A stretch of 64,000 nucleotides of DNA from Prevotella sp. (GTDB lineage Bacteria; Bacteroidota; Bacteroidia; Bacteroidales; Bacteroidaceae). The position numbers and the translations under genes are program-made. Location: assembly GCA_017538105.1 (NCBI GenBank), contig JAFYJN010000040.1:39428-103427 (forward strand), in the 5' to 3' direction. Shown here in pieces: positions 34,146 through 43,302 of this stretch (its first letter is position 1; each line of letters begins with the position of its first letter). Under the pieces are notes generated by a model. The model ran no database searches and had not been told where the DNA came from. It was given only the letters and a program-made list of their open reading frames with translations.

Positions 34146-34721
34146 TTAAAGAGGTGTCACGCCGAGCGTTTTCAGTTCCTCATAGATACGTTGTACGGGC
34201 AGTCCCATGACATTGAAATAACTACCTTGCAATCCTGTTACGCCGATGTATCCAATCCACTCCTGAATTCCATAAGCGCCAGCTTTGTCGAACGGCTTAT
34301 AGTGTTCGACATAATAATCTATTTCCTTTTCTTCTAGTTGTTTAAATGTGACATAGGAAACGACAGCGAAAGACCGTTGTACGTTTTTCCCCGTGATGCA
34401 CACCCCCGTGATGACCCTATGCGTTCGTCCCGAGAGGTCGCGCAGCATGTCGGCAGCCTCATGTGCGTCGGCGGGCTTGCCGAGGATGCGGTTGTCAAGT
34501 ACCACCACCGTATCGGCAGTGATGACCAGTTCATCGGGTTGTATGAGCGGCAGGTAAGCCTGCGCCTTTTCACGCGCAATGAAGACAGGGATATCGTCTA
34601 CGGCGAGGTCCTTGGGATACGACTCGTCGATGTCGGGCAGCACCCGCACTTCGAAGGGAAGTCCAAGTCCCGCCAAGAGTTGGCGTCGCCGCGGAGAGTT
34701 GCTGGATAAGATGATATGCAT
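34146..34721 (-). CDS. maf: Maf-family nucleotide pyrophosphatase
   Basis: 191 residues. Hallmarks: ILSSNSPRRRQLLAGLG (about 3-19), DIDESYP, and ITADTVVVLDNRILGKP (about 67-83). The dTTP/UTP pyrophosphatase subgroup is likely from the overall pattern. It cleans non-canonical or excess nucleotides and has been linked to septation. Last gene of DUF2520-kdsC-maf. Confidence 0.94.
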   Translation of the reverse strand: MHIILSSNSPRRRQLLAGLGLPFEVRVLPDIDESYPKDLAVDDIPVFIAREKAQAYLPLIQPDELVITADTVVVLDNRILGKPADAHEAADMLRDLSGRTHRVITGVCITGKNVQRSFAVVSYVTFKQLEEKEIDYYVEHYKPFDKAGAYGIQEWIGYIGVTGLQGSYFNVMGLPVQRIYEELKTLGVTPL

Positions 34722-34754
34722 AGGGTATTACTGACAAGAATCGAAATATTGAAC

Positions 34755-35273
34755 TTACCACCCGAAAGCTTCAGCCCCAGATAGCCATTTACCCTGTGCG
34801 CGGAGCACCTGTTCGATGACATCGCGTGCACAACCCTGCCCGCCAAGTTGTTGGCTAACATAGCAGGACGCCTCTTTCACTTCGGGACATGCATCGGCCG
34901 GACAAGTTGGGCATCCCACTTGGTGCAATATCTCTAAGTCGGGGATGTCGTCGCCCATGAAGAGCACCTCTTCGTCGTGAAGGCCGTATTTGGTGAGGAA
35001 TTCACGATAGGTGGTGATTTTCACCGCACATCTGAGGTATATGTCCTCCACGCCCAAGTATGCATAGCGCCGATGGATGTTTTCGTTGTGCCCACCTGTC
35101 ATGATGGCAATGCGCAAACCCATTTTCTTTGCCAATTGTATGGCATAGCCATCCTTGATATTAATGGTACGTAACGGTTCGCCATTCTCATCCATAGCAA
35201 TGGTTTCCTGACTGAGTACCCCATCGACATCAAAGATGAGGGCGCGTATTTTTGTAAGATCGTAAGGTATCAT
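34755..35273 (-). CDS. kdsC: KdsC-like HAD phosphatase (KDO 8-phosphate phosphatase)
   Basis: 172 residues, C0-type HAD without a large cap. Motif I FDVDGVLSQ (about 14-22), motif II MTGGHNE (about 58-64), and motif III/IV GDDIPDLEIL (about 108-117) match KdsC. It dephosphorylates KDO-8-P for lipopolysaccharide inner core synthesis. It lies 33 nt before maf. Confidence 0.9.
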   Translation of the reverse strand: MIPYDLTKIRALIFDVDGVLSQETIAMDENGEPLRTINIKDGYAIQLAKKMGLRIAIMTGGHNENIHRRYAYLGVEDIYLRCAVKITTYREFLTKYGLHDEEVLFMGDDIPDLEILHQVGCPTCPADACPEVKEASCYVSQQLGGQGCARDVIEQVLRAQGKWLSGAEAFGW

Positions 35274-35335
35274 TGTTTTTTAGTTAAAAGAGTGGGAGGA
35301 GTGAAAAGAGTGAGAGGAGTGAGAGAGAATCCAAG

Positions 35336-36142
35336 TTATTCTGGGGGTGGCGTCGTTGCAAGTTGGTGAATGAGATTGCTGGCCGTTTGGTAGAATCCTG
35401 CGAGCGATGAGGGTTGGGAGGTGGCCAAGGTAATTTCGGCAAGCATGTCCATGTGCTTGTCAATGACATTTCTGTCGTAGCGTATGGCCGGTCCTGTCTG
35501 TGCTTCTTCAGGTGACATGTCATGCACCTTTCTTGCCGTCTCGTCGATAAGAGGCAACATCACATCGAAGGGTATGTCTTCCGTTTCGAGCACCTTGTGG
35601 GCAAGTTGATAACACAGATTGGAGAAATTGCAAGCGAACACCGCCGCCAAGTGTACATAGCGCCGTTTTTCGGAATTCAGTTCTATGACCCTCTCGGATA
35701 GCGATGCCGTCAGTTGGCGGATGTAAGAGAGCGACTTCCGCGATTCTGCCTCAATGAAACAAGGAATGTTCCGGAAGTCGACGATACGCGATTTCGAGAA
35801 CGTCTGCATGGGATAGACCACCCCATAATGCCAAAAATATGGTTTGAATATATCTGCCGGCAGACTACCCGCCGTATGTACGAAAAGCCTGTCTTCCCTG
35901 CCCTTGGCAAGAGATGGCAGCAATGAAGCCACCACACTGTCTTTCAGCGCCACGATATAGATGTCGGAATCGTGGTCGACACTTTCAATATTGTTCGTGG
36001 CTTGTGCGCCAATTTGATTAGCCAGCGTCTCAGCCGAGTCCATGGTACGGCTAAACACCTGGCTCACCGTATGACCCGCCTTGCACAGAGCCATGCCTAA
36101 ATTGGTAGCCAAGTTTCCCGCCCCTATAAGCGTTATCTTCAT
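35336..36142 (-). CDS. Rossmann-like DUF2520 protein
   Basis: 268 residues from ATG 36142, which gives MKITLIGAGNLATNLGMALC, a dinucleotide-binding motif at the extreme N-terminus. The C-terminal half (about 135-260) is the DUF2520 helical domain (SEKRRYVHLAAVFACNFSNL). These proteins resemble ketopantoate or pyrroline-5-carboxylate reductases, but the substrate is unknown. First gene of the operon with kdsC and maf, with a TAATTTTG element at 36185-36192. Confidence 0.85.
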   Translation of the reverse strand: MKITLIGAGNLATNLGMALCKAGHTVSQVFSRTMDSAETLANQIGAQATNNIESVDHDSDIYIVALKDSVVASLLPSLAKGREDRLFVHTAGSLPADIFKPYFWHYGVVYPMQTFSKSRIVDFRNIPCFIEAESRKSLSYIRQLTASLSERVIELNSEKRRYVHLAAVFACNFSNLCYQLAHKVLETEDIPFDVMLPLIDETARKVHDMSPEEAQTGPAIRYDRNVIDKHMDMLAEITLATSQPSSLAGFYQTASNLIHQLATTPPPE

Positions 36143-36253
36143 GAAATGATCGTGTTGAATCGTCATCTAATATTGTTAGCCATGCAAAATTAAGAAAAAA
36201 AAACGATATCCACCCATTGCGTGAAATAAAAATGCGATTTAGCACCGAAGAGG

Positions 36254-36284
36254 TTGTATAATTGAAAAAAAAAGTGTAAATTTG
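36254..36284 (+). promoter_or_regulatory. Promoter of the GNAT/FemAB-like gene
   Basis: TTG (36254-36256), 20 nt, TAAATTTG (36277-36284). A divergent TAATTTTG for the DUF2520 operon sits at 36185-36192 on the minus strand. Confidence 0.65.
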
Positions 36285-36300
36285 CAAATTGATTCGCACC

Positions 36301-37287
36301 ATGAAGGCCATGGAAAGCTGCCAGATTGTCATTGTAACCCGTTCGAAAGAGTTGCCCGCAATGGAATGCAAGGACTTTTTCCACAGCACGGAGATGTTCC
36401 ACATCTGGGAACAGACACCGGGCAGCACCCCTTACATGGTTATTGCCCAGGATGCCAATGGCGTGGTCCATGCCCACCTGCTTGCCGTTGTGAACCGCCG
36501 TGGCTCGATGATCCCCCCTTATCTCTATTCCGTGGGACGAATCTATGGTGAGGGCGAATATGCGGACGATGCCGAGAGGCCCCAACTATTCCGTCAGATG
36601 TTGCGCGCCATCACTACCCGTCTGAAACGCCGTCTGTGTCTATATATTGAGGTGAGCCACATCAGCAAGAAAATGTTTGGTTACCGCACCTTCCGTGAAA
36701 ACGACTATTTCCCCATCCGTTGGTTACAAGTACACAACTCGTTACATTCCAAACCACCCGTAGAGCGTTTAGACGAGAAGATGAAGAGTCGCATCGCCCA
36801 TGTTCAAGAGATTGGTGTCACATGTTGCGAAGCCACGACACAGGAAGAGACCGATGAGTTTTACAAAATCCTCCGCAATTTCTACCGTTTCAAGTTTCAG
36901 CGTTTTATTCCCAAGAGAAAACTGTTTGAGCAGCTTCAGAAGAGTCCCAACAGCCGCATCTATACAGTGAGTTTCAAGAAGTGGATCATCGGCGGTTGCG
37001 CCGTGGTTTATTCCCGAGGCAATGCCTACCTGTGGTATATAGCCACGAAGAGAAAGTCGTTTGCCAAATGTCGTCCCACGACGATGACCATCTGGCATGC
37101 TTTGCAGGACTCCTACGAACGCGGATTCGATCATTTGCATTTCATGAATGTGGGTTTGCCTTATAGCAAGAACCCCATCCGCGAGACCATCCTTCATTTT
37201 GGAGGGAAGCCAGCCAGCACGAACCACTGGTTTCGATGTTCCATTGGTTGGGTGAACAGATTGCTGAAATGGTTTTATAGAGAATGA
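36301..37287 (+). CDS. FemAB/GNAT-like acyltransferase
   Basis: About 328 residues. No signal peptide. Two halves resemble tandem GNAT folds as in FemAB-type proteins: the first near YMVIAQDANGVVHAHLLAVV, the second near IYTVSFKKWIIGGCAVVYSR and AYLWYIATKRKSFAKCRPTT. The C-terminus is basic and aromatic. FemX-type enzymes add amino acids to peptidoglycan or other polymers; the real acceptor here is not clear. The ATG at 36301 is preferred over a TTG at 36289 because transcription probably begins near 36290. Confidence 0.65.
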   Translation: MKAMESCQIVIVTRSKELPAMECKDFFHSTEMFHIWEQTPGSTPYMVIAQDANGVVHAHLLAVVNRRGSMIPPYLYSVGRIYGEGEYADDAERPQLFRQMLRAITTRLKRRLCLYIEVSHISKKMFGYRTFRENDYFPIRWLQVHNSLHSKPPVERLDEKMKSRIAHVQEIGVTCCEATTQEETDEFYKILRNFYRFKFQRFIPKRKLFEQLQKSPNSRIYTVSFKKWIIGGCAVVYSRGNAYLWYIATKRKSFAKCRPTTMTIWHALQDSYERGFDHLHFMNVGLPYSKNPIRETILHFGGKPASTNHWFRCSIGWVNRLLKWFYRE

Positions 37288-37392
37288 GGGGGCTTCTACC
37301 CTCCCCCCCCAAGGAAGGGAGTGCCAATGGGCGCAGTCTTTTCAATATTGGGATTGATACAATAATGGCGATGATTTGTCGTTATTAGATAG

Positions 37393-39795
37393 ATGAAAAC
37401 AGCATTGAGACTTATTTTTGTGTTGGTGATGGCGTTGTCGTGGAGTGGCAATGCCATGGCTCAGTCGTTCACTCTACAAGGCAAGGTGACCGACGAAGAC
37501 ATGAATCCCGTGGAGTTGGCCACGGTAGCCGTGTTGAGTCAGGGCAAGGTGACCTTTACCAACCTTAAAGGAGAATATTCAATGCAGCTGCTGTCTGACG
37601 ACAGTGTTGTTGTCCGCTATTCCATGGTTGGTTACAAGACCAAGACCCGCGTTTTGCGCAATCCCAAGGGCAAGCAGATCCTTCAGATACAATTGTTCAG
37701 TGACAACACATTGGGCGAAGTGGTCGTTACCGAGACCCGCCGCCAAACCACGCAGACCCAGACTCTCGACCCCAAGGACCTGAAGACCACCCCTTCCACT
37801 TCTGGCAATGCCGTAGAAGAGCTGATCCAGCAGCAAGCCGGTGTGTCTACGCACGACGAGTTGTCGTCGCAATACAATGTGCGTGGCGGCACTTTTGACG
37901 AGAACAGCGTTTATATCAACAATGTGGAAGTGTACCGTCCTTTCCTGGTTCGCAGTGGCCAACAAGAAGGTCTTTCCGTCATCAATGCCGACATGGTGGA
38001 GAAAATTGCTTTCTCCACGGGTGGTTATGAAGCCAAGTACGGTGACAAGATGTCGTCGGCATTAGACATCACCTACAAGCGTTTACAGCCCACCGGCGGC
38101 AAGAAAAATATATTCGAAGGCAGTCTGAGTGCCAGTCTTTTAGGAGGCAGTGCCTATGTTGGTTTTGGAACAAAGAAACTGTCGTGGTTAAACAGTGTCC
38201 GTTATAAGACCAACCGTTACATGTTAGGTTCATTGGAGACCAAGGGAGAGTACACCCCCAACTTCTTAGACTACCAAACCTACCTGAGTTATTCACCGAA
38301 CAAGCGTTGGACCATCGACGTGATAGGCAACATCAGCGAAAACCATTACAATTTCATCCCCCACGACCGTGAGACGAAATTCGGCACGATGGAGAACGTC
38401 AAATCGTTCCGCGTGTATTTCGATGGTCAGGAGAAAGACGTGTTCCGCACGTTGTTCGGCACTTTGAACATCACCCGACATATCACCGACAACACCCATT
38501 TGTCACTTATAGCCTCTGCTTTTTACACTAAGGAGCAAGAGCGTTACGACATACAGGGACAGTATTGGCTGAACCAGACCGAAACGAGTGAGCAGTTGGG
38601 TGTGGGTAGTTATATGGAACATACCCGCAACTATTTGGAAGCCAACGTAGAGAGTTTCCGTCTGTTATTCACCCACAAGAACCGCCATCATGATATCCAA
38701 GCTGGCGCCACCTACCGTCTGGAACACATCACCGAGAACAGCCGCGAGTATGAGATGCGCGACTCTGCCGGCTATACCGTACCCCACACCGGCAAGGACC
38801 TGAATATGATATACACGCTGACGGCCCGCAACAAACTCGACGCCCACCGCATAGAGACCTATATCCAGGACACCTATCGTTTTTCGAGCGCCGACGAGAA
38901 CACCTTCTTCACCCTAGGCTACGGTATCAGGTTCTCGCATTGGAGTTTTAATGGCGAGAGCATCGTCTCTCCCCGCGTCTCGCTGGCCATCGTCCCCTCG
39001 TTCAATCACGATGTCACCTTCCGTGTGGCCGCAGGTTTGTATTACCAAGCCCCCTTCTTCAAGGAGCTGCGAGACACCAGCACCGTAAACGGCATCACCT
39101 ATGCCACGCTGAACGACAAGATCAAGAGTCAGCGCTCCATCCATTTCATCGGTGCCATGGACTACCGTTTCAAGATGAACGACCGTCCGTTCCGTTTCTC
39201 CGCCGAGGCCTACTACAAGGCACTGAGCAACCTCATTCCCTATAGCGTGAACAATGTGAAGGTAGTTTATTACGGCACCAACGAAGCCAGCGGTCACGCC
39301 ATGGGTCTGGACCTCAAACTATACGGAGAGTTCGTTCCCAGCACCGATTCATGGCTCTGTCTGTCGCTGATGGACACGAAGATGAAGCTCAACGGCAAGA
39401 GCGTTCCCATGCCCACCGACCAACGCTATGCCGTGAACCTGTTCTTCACCGACTACTTCCCTGGCACCACCCGCTGGAAGATGTCATTGAAGCTGTCGTT
39501 CGCCGACGGACTGCCCTTCTCCACTCCCCACAAAGGGATAGAGAACAACACCTTCCGCGCCCCCTCCTACAAACGGGCAGACATTGGTATGAGTTACCGT
39601 CTGTTGGACAATGACAAACGCCAGAAGAAGACCATCTTCAAGAATATCTGGCTGGGGGTTGACTGCCTAAACCTTTTCGGCGTGAACAACGTGAATAGCT
39701 ACTATTGGATTACCGACGTAAGCAACCAGCAGTATGCCGTTCCGAACTACCTGACGGGAAGGCAGATTAACGGCCGGGTGCTGTTTGAGTTTTAA
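37393..39795 (+). CDS. TonB-dependent outer-membrane receptor
   Basis: 800 residues. Signal peptide (about 1-24, GNAMAQ), an N-terminal carboxypeptidase-regulatory-like domain (about 26-105, LQGKVTDEDMNPVELATVAV), a plug domain (about 110-220, with YNVRGGTFDENSVYINNVEV) and a 22-stranded barrel ending NGRVLFEF. No SusD partner is adjacent, so it is not a classical SusC polysaccharide transporter. Import of an iron complex, vitamin or oligomer is possible. It follows the GNAT-like gene by 105 nt and is followed by 300 nt of phased repeat. Confidence 0.92.
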   Translation: MKTALRLIFVLVMALSWSGNAMAQSFTLQGKVTDEDMNPVELATVAVLSQGKVTFTNLKGEYSMQLLSDDSVVVRYSMVGYKTKTRVLRNPKGKQILQIQLFSDNTLGEVVVTETRRQTTQTQTLDPKDLKTTPSTSGNAVEELIQQQAGVSTHDELSSQYNVRGGTFDENSVYINNVEVYRPFLVRSGQQEGLSVINADMVEKIAFSTGGYEAKYGDKMSSALDITYKRLQPTGGKKNIFEGSLSASLLGGSAYVGFGTKKLSWLNSVRYKTNRYMLGSLETKGEYTPNFLDYQTYLSYSPNKRWTIDVIGNISENHYNFIPHDRETKFGTMENVKSFRVYFDGQEKDVFRTLFGTLNITRHITDNTHLSLIASAFYTKEQERYDIQGQYWLNQTETSEQLGVGSYMEHTRNYLEANVESFRLLFTHKNRHHDIQAGATYRLEHITENSREYEMRDSAGYTVPHTGKDLNMIYTLTARNKLDAHRIETYIQDTYRFSSADENTFFTLGYGIRFSHWSFNGESIVSPRVSLAIVPSFNHDVTFRVAAGLYYQAPFFKELRDTSTVNGITYATLNDKIKSQRSIHFIGAMDYRFKMNDRPFRFSAEAYYKALSNLIPYSVNNVKVVYYGTNEASGHAMGLDLKLYGEFVPSTDSWLCLSLMDTKMKLNGKSVPMPTDQRYAVNLFFTDYFPGTTRWKMSLKLSFADGLPFSTPHKGIENNTFRAPSYKRADIGMSYRLLDNDKRQKKTIFKNIWLGVDCLNLFGVNNVNSYYWITDVSNQQYAVPNYLTGRQINGRVLFEF

Positions 39796-39834
39796 GAAAA
39801 GAGGTTCATCAGGAAATCCTGGTTGTTATTAGAT

Positions 39835-39945
39835 TGTTCTAGGTTATCTTAGGTTATTCTAGGATTTCTTAGGCTATTCTAGGAAACTTTGGGTTATTCT
39901 AGGATGCTTTAAGTAGTTCTAGGAAATTCTATGATTTTAGGGGGA
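39835..39945. repeat. 10-bp-phased TTCTAGG array, longest copy
   Basis: About eleven 10-mers in uninterrupted register: AGGTTATCTT, AGGTTATTCT, AGGATTTCTT, AGGCTATTCT, AGGAAACTTT and so on. It fills the space between the TonB receptor gene and mce. No gene is visible in 39796-40096. Confidence 0.85.
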
Positions 39946-40057
39946 TGGAAGGTAGAAAAAATGGTAGAATGACATATGGAAATGGCAAGAAGGGGCGTTT
40001 TTTGTTTTAATAACATTTTTTTGATAATTTAAGGTCTGTTATGTCATAGGAAATCCC

Positions 40058-40065
40058 TATCTTTG
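40058..40065 (+). promoter_or_regulatory. Minus-7 element of the mce-mmdA operon
   Basis: TATCTTTG, 32 nt before the mce start codon. Confidence 0.55.
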
Positions 40066-40096
40066 CATGTCATTTTTTAACTAAATATCAATTATT

Positions 40097-40501
40097 ATGA
40101 AAATCTCACACATTGAGCATTTAGGTATTGCTGTTCAGAGTATTGAAGAAGCGTTGCCTTATTTCAAGGAAGTATTGGGTTTGGAATGCTACGCCGTAGA
40201 AGAAGTAGCCGACCAGAAAGTGAAGACCGCTTTTTTGAAATGCGGTGAAGTGAAGTTGGAACTTCTTGAACCCACATCGCCCGAGAGTACCATCCAGAAG
40301 TGGTTGGACAAAGGGAACAAAGGTGTTCACCATGTAGCTTTCTGCATCGAGGATGGTGTAGCCAATGCATTGGCCGAATGTGATGGCAAAGGAATCCGCC
40401 TGATTGACAAGGCCCCCCGCAAAGGTGCAGAGAACCTGAACATCGCTTTCCTTCACCCAAAATCCACTTGCGGCATTTTGACCGAGCTTTGTGAGCATTA
40501 A
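40097..40501 (+). CDS. mce: Methylmalonyl-CoA epimerase
   Basis: 134 residues, the usual size. Vicinal-oxygen-chelate fold with SHIEHLGIAVQSIEEALPYF at the N-terminus, VKLELLEP near 51-58, the second half GVHHVAFCIEDG and the end CGILTELCEH, which supply the metal ligands. It interconverts the R and S forms of methylmalonyl-CoA between mutase and decarboxylase in propionate formation. It heads the operon with mmdA and the biotin carrier. Confidence 0.95.
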   Translation: MKISHIEHLGIAVQSIEEALPYFKEVLGLECYAVEEVADQKVKTAFLKCGEVKLELLEPTSPESTIQKWLDKGNKGVHHVAFCIEDGVANALAECDGKGIRLIDKAPRKGAENLNIAFLHPKSTCGILTELCEH

Positions 40502-40594
40502 GGGAGCAAGGGGCAAGGAGCAAGAGGTATGCTTAATTATATAAGAGCTGTACTTTGCCTTTATATTTAGAAACATTTTCAATATCAACAATAA

Positions 40595-42160
40595 ATGAGC
40601 AAACAATTAGAAAAGATCAAGGAGTTAATCGCCAAGCGCGAGAAGGCTCGTTTGGGCGGTGGTGAGAAAGCCATCGAGAAGCAGCATGCCCGTGGCAAGT
40701 ATACCGCACGTGAGCGCATCGACATGTTGCTTGACGAAGGAAGTTTTGAAGAGTTCGACATGTTCAAACTCCACCGTTGCACCAACTTCGGCATGGAGAA
40801 GAAACAGTATCTTGGCGACGGTGTCGTCGCCGGTTCCGGAACTGTTGACGGTCGTTTGGTATATATCTTTGCCCAGGACTTCACGGTCAACGGCGGTTCA
40901 TTGTCGGAGACGATGGCTGAGAAGATTTGCAAGGTGATGGACATGGGTATGAAGATGGGAGCCCCCGTAATTGGCATCAACGACTCTGGTGGTGCCCGTA
41001 TCCAGGAAGGTATCAACGCGTTGGCCGGCTACGCCGAGATTTTCGAGCGTAACATCTTGGCTTCTGGTGTCATCCCCCAGATTTCCGGTATTTTTGGTCC
41101 TTGCGCCGGCGGTGCCGTTTATTCACCCGCTTTGACCGACTTCACGCTGATGATGGAGAACACGTCATACATGTTCTTGACCGGTCCGAAGGTGGTGAAG
41201 ACCGTCACTGGTGAAGATATCGACCAAGAGCACCTTGGCGGTGCAAGCGTCCACTCCACGAAGAGCGGTGTCACCCATTTCACCGCCGCGACAGAAGAGG
41301 AAGCCATTGAGATGATCAAGACCCTGTTGAGCTACATCCCTTCGAACAATATGGAGGAAGCCCCCCGCAAGGAGTGCACCGACCCCATCGACCGTATGGA
41401 AGACAGTCTGAACGAACTGTTGCCTGACGACCCCAACAAGGCTTACGACATGTACAAGGTGATCAGCGCCATCACCGACAATGGTGAGTTCTTCGAAGTA
41501 CAGCCCAAGTTCGCCAAGAACATCATTGTAGGCTTTGCCCGTTTCAACGGCCAAAGCGTTGGTATCGTGGCCAACCAGCCTTCATGCTATGCCGGTGTTC
41601 TTGACGTGAACGCCAGCCGCAAGGGAGCGCGTTTCGTCCGTTTCTGCGACGCCTTCAACATCCCCATCGTCAGTTTGGTTGATGTTCCCGGATTCCTCCC
41701 CGGAACCGGCCAGGAATACAACGCCGTCATTTTGCATGGAGCCCAATTGCTGTATGCCTATGGCGAGGCCACTGTTCCCAAGGTGACCGTAACGTTGCGC
41801 AAGAGCTATGGTGGCAGCCATATCGTGATGGGCTGCAAACAGTTGCACACTGACCTTAACTACGCATGGCCCAATGCCGAGATTGCCGTCATGGGAGCCT
41901 CTGGCGCTGTTGCCGTGTTGTATGCCAAGGAAGCGAAAGCCAAGAAAGAAGCCGGCGAGGACGCCAAAGCATTCATTGCCGAGAAGGAGCAGGAATACTC
42001 CGACCTGTTTGCCAATCCCTACCAGGCTGCGAAGTACGGCTATATCGACGACGTGATAGAGCCACGCAACACCCGTTTCCGTATCTGCCGCGCCTTGGCC
42101 CAGTTGGCCACCAAGCGTGATGCCCTTCCCGCGAAGAAACACGGCAATATCCCCATGTAA
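40595..42160 (+). CDS. mmdA: Methylmalonyl-CoA decarboxylase alpha subunit (carboxyltransferase)
   Basis: 521 residues. Two crotonase-like carboxyltransferase domains: the first with GGGEKAIEKQHARGKYTARER and GINDSGGARIQEG (about 128-140), the second with VDVPGFLPGTGQEYNAVILH (about 366-385) and SYGGSHIVMGC. It removes CO2 from methylmalonyl-CoA onto biotin. Together with mce, a small OadG-like protein and a biotin carrier it forms the decarboxylase, but the membrane sodium-pump beta subunit is not adjacent. An equivalent reading is propionyl-CoA carboxylase beta chain. Confidence 0.92.
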   Translation: MSKQLEKIKELIAKREKARLGGGEKAIEKQHARGKYTARERIDMLLDEGSFEEFDMFKLHRCTNFGMEKKQYLGDGVVAGSGTVDGRLVYIFAQDFTVNGGSLSETMAEKICKVMDMGMKMGAPVIGINDSGGARIQEGINALAGYAEIFERNILASGVIPQISGIFGPCAGGAVYSPALTDFTLMMENTSYMFLTGPKVVKTVTGEDIDQEHLGGASVHSTKSGVTHFTAATEEEAIEMIKTLLSYIPSNNMEEAPRKECTDPIDRMEDSLNELLPDDPNKAYDMYKVISAITDNGEFFEVQPKFAKNIIVGFARFNGQSVGIVANQPSCYAGVLDVNASRKGARFVRFCDAFNIPIVSLVDVPGFLPGTGQEYNAVILHGAQLLYAYGEATVPKVTVTLRKSYGGSHIVMGCKQLHTDLNYAWPNAEIAVMGASGAVAVLYAKEAKAKKEAGEDAKAFIAEKEQEYSDLFANPYQAAKYGYIDDVIEPRNTRFRICRALAQLATKRDALPAKKHGNIPM

Positions 42161-42172
42161 AGCGAGAGAGCC

Positions 42173-42331
42173 ATGGCAACAACGAGTAACGAAGTGTATG
42201 CAGCCATCGCTATGGCATTGCATGAGTTCAAAGGCAACAATGTACACGACAAGGAGGCAGGCATCATCACCATCCGTCCGCACCACACCGAGTGGAACGG
42301 CCATACGCTGATGATGACCCAGCATCCTTAA
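42173..42331 (+). CDS. Small OadG-like subunit lacking a membrane helix
   Basis: 52 residues, MATTSNEVYAAIAMALHEFK to LMMTQHP, starting 12 nt after mmdA. The text AAIAMALHEF followed by VHDKEAGIITIRPH and EWNGHTL resembles the cytoplasmic C-terminal end of OadG/gamma-type subunits of sodium-pumping decarboxylases. The usual N-terminal transmembrane helix is absent. Coding is supported by its place in the operon and its protein-like composition. Probably links the alpha subunit to the biotin carrier. Confidence 0.7.
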   Translation: MATTSNEVYAAIAMALHEFKGNNVHDKEAGIITIRPHHTEWNGHTLMMTQHP

Positions 42332-42354
42332 TGACACCCAAACAAACGTTTATC

Positions 42355-42783
42355 ATGAAAGAATACAAATATACGATCAACGGCAACAAATATGAGGTTG
42401 CCATCGGCGACATTGTTGAGAACATCGCCACCGTATGTGTGAACGGCGAGGAGTATAAGGTTGAGATGGAGCCCGAAGCCGAGCCCGAGAAGAAGAAAGT
42501 GGTGGTGAAGCCTGTGGCAGAGCAGCCCGCTTCCACCGAAGCCGCTGCCCCCAGCGGTCCCGTGAACACGAACAATGCCTTGAAGGCTCCTCTGCCAGGT
42601 GTTGTAGTAGAGATCAGGGTAGCCGTGGGCGACGCCGTAAAGAAAGGCGACGTGGTGGTGGTATTGGAAGCCATGAAGATGGCCAACAACCTGGAAGCCG
42701 AGAAAGACGGCACCGTCACCGCCGTTTGCGTTCAGCAAGGAGCGAGTGTGATGGAAGACACTCCCCTTGTGGTGATCGAATGA
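42355..42783 (+). CDS. Biotin carboxyl carrier protein of the decarboxylase
   Basis: 142 residues from ATG 42355 (MKEYKYTINGNKYEVAIGDI). An N-terminal strand domain is followed by an Ala/Pro/Glu-rich linker (about 40-72) and a biotinyl domain with VLEAMKMANNLEAEKDGTV, the biotin lysine in AMKM (about 108). Carries the carboxyl group between the active sites. It ends the mce operon and is followed by a strong bidirectional terminator. Confidence 0.93.
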   Translation: MKEYKYTINGNKYEVAIGDIVENIATVCVNGEEYKVEMEPEAEPEKKKVVVKPVAEQPASTEAAAPSGPVNTNNALKAPLPGVVVEIRVAVGDAVKKGDVVVVLEAMKMANNLEAEKDGTVTAVCVQQGASVMEDTPLVVIE

Positions 42784-42829
42784 TGTCCCCCCCTCTCCTC
42801 TAGAGAGAGGGGCATGAATCACCTATATG

Positions 42830-42863
42830 CGACAAGGGCTGCGAAGTATCGCAGCCCTTGTCG
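42830..42863. terminator. Strong bidirectional terminator
   Basis: A perfect 15-bp stem (CGACAAGGGCTGCGA with TCGCAGCCCTTGTCG) with a 4-nt loop, between convergent biotin-carrier and panD genes. A second C/G-rich palindrome (CCCCTCTC, TAGA, GAGAGGGG) lies at about 42791-42812. Confidence 0.85.
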
Positions 42864-42908
42864 TGTGTTTAGCGTTTTATTACGTTTGAGATAAACGCAC
42901 GCCAACCA

Positions 42909-43256
42909 TCACTTCTCCACCCTGTTGTTCTTTGGGAACACGATCGTAGGTTTATAATTTCTCGCCTCCTCGATATCCATGGTGGCATAGGAAATGATGA
43001 TGATGGTGTCGCCCACCTCACATTTTCTGGCAGCAGCCCCGTTAAGGCATATACTTCCCGACCCTCTTTCACCTTTGATGATATATGTTTCGAGTCGTTC
43101 GCCATTATTGTTATTGACGATTTCCACTTTTTCTCCCGCAATCATATTTGCAGCATCCATAAGGTCCTCGTCAATGGTAATGCTTCCCATATATTTCAGG
43201 TTAGCTTCTGTCACCTCCACACAGTGAAGTTTTGACTTCAAGACTTCGATCATCAT
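42909..43256 (-). CDS. panD: Aspartate 1-decarboxylase proenzyme
   Basis: 115 residues. The self-cleavage site GS lies in [15 protein letters not shown] (Gly24-Ser25), which creates the pyruvoyl group; [16 protein letters not shown] is the substrate-site segment. It makes beta-alanine for pantothenate. It lies 46 nt downstream of panC in a two-gene operon. Confidence 0.96.
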   Translation of the reverse strand: MMIEVLKSKLHCVEVTEANLKYMGSITIDEDLMDAANMIAGEKVEIVNNNNGERLETYIIKGERGSGSICLNGAAARKCEVGDTIIIISYATMDIEEARNYKPTIVFPKNNRVEK

Positions 43257-43302
43257 AATGCTATTGTCTATTATTTGTAGAAAATATTCTGGTTATTTGT
43301 TT

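Noticed and set aside
36289-36300. TTG start for the GNAT/FemAB-like gene
   Set aside because: It coincides with the predicted transcription start, leaving no leader; ATG at 36301 is better.
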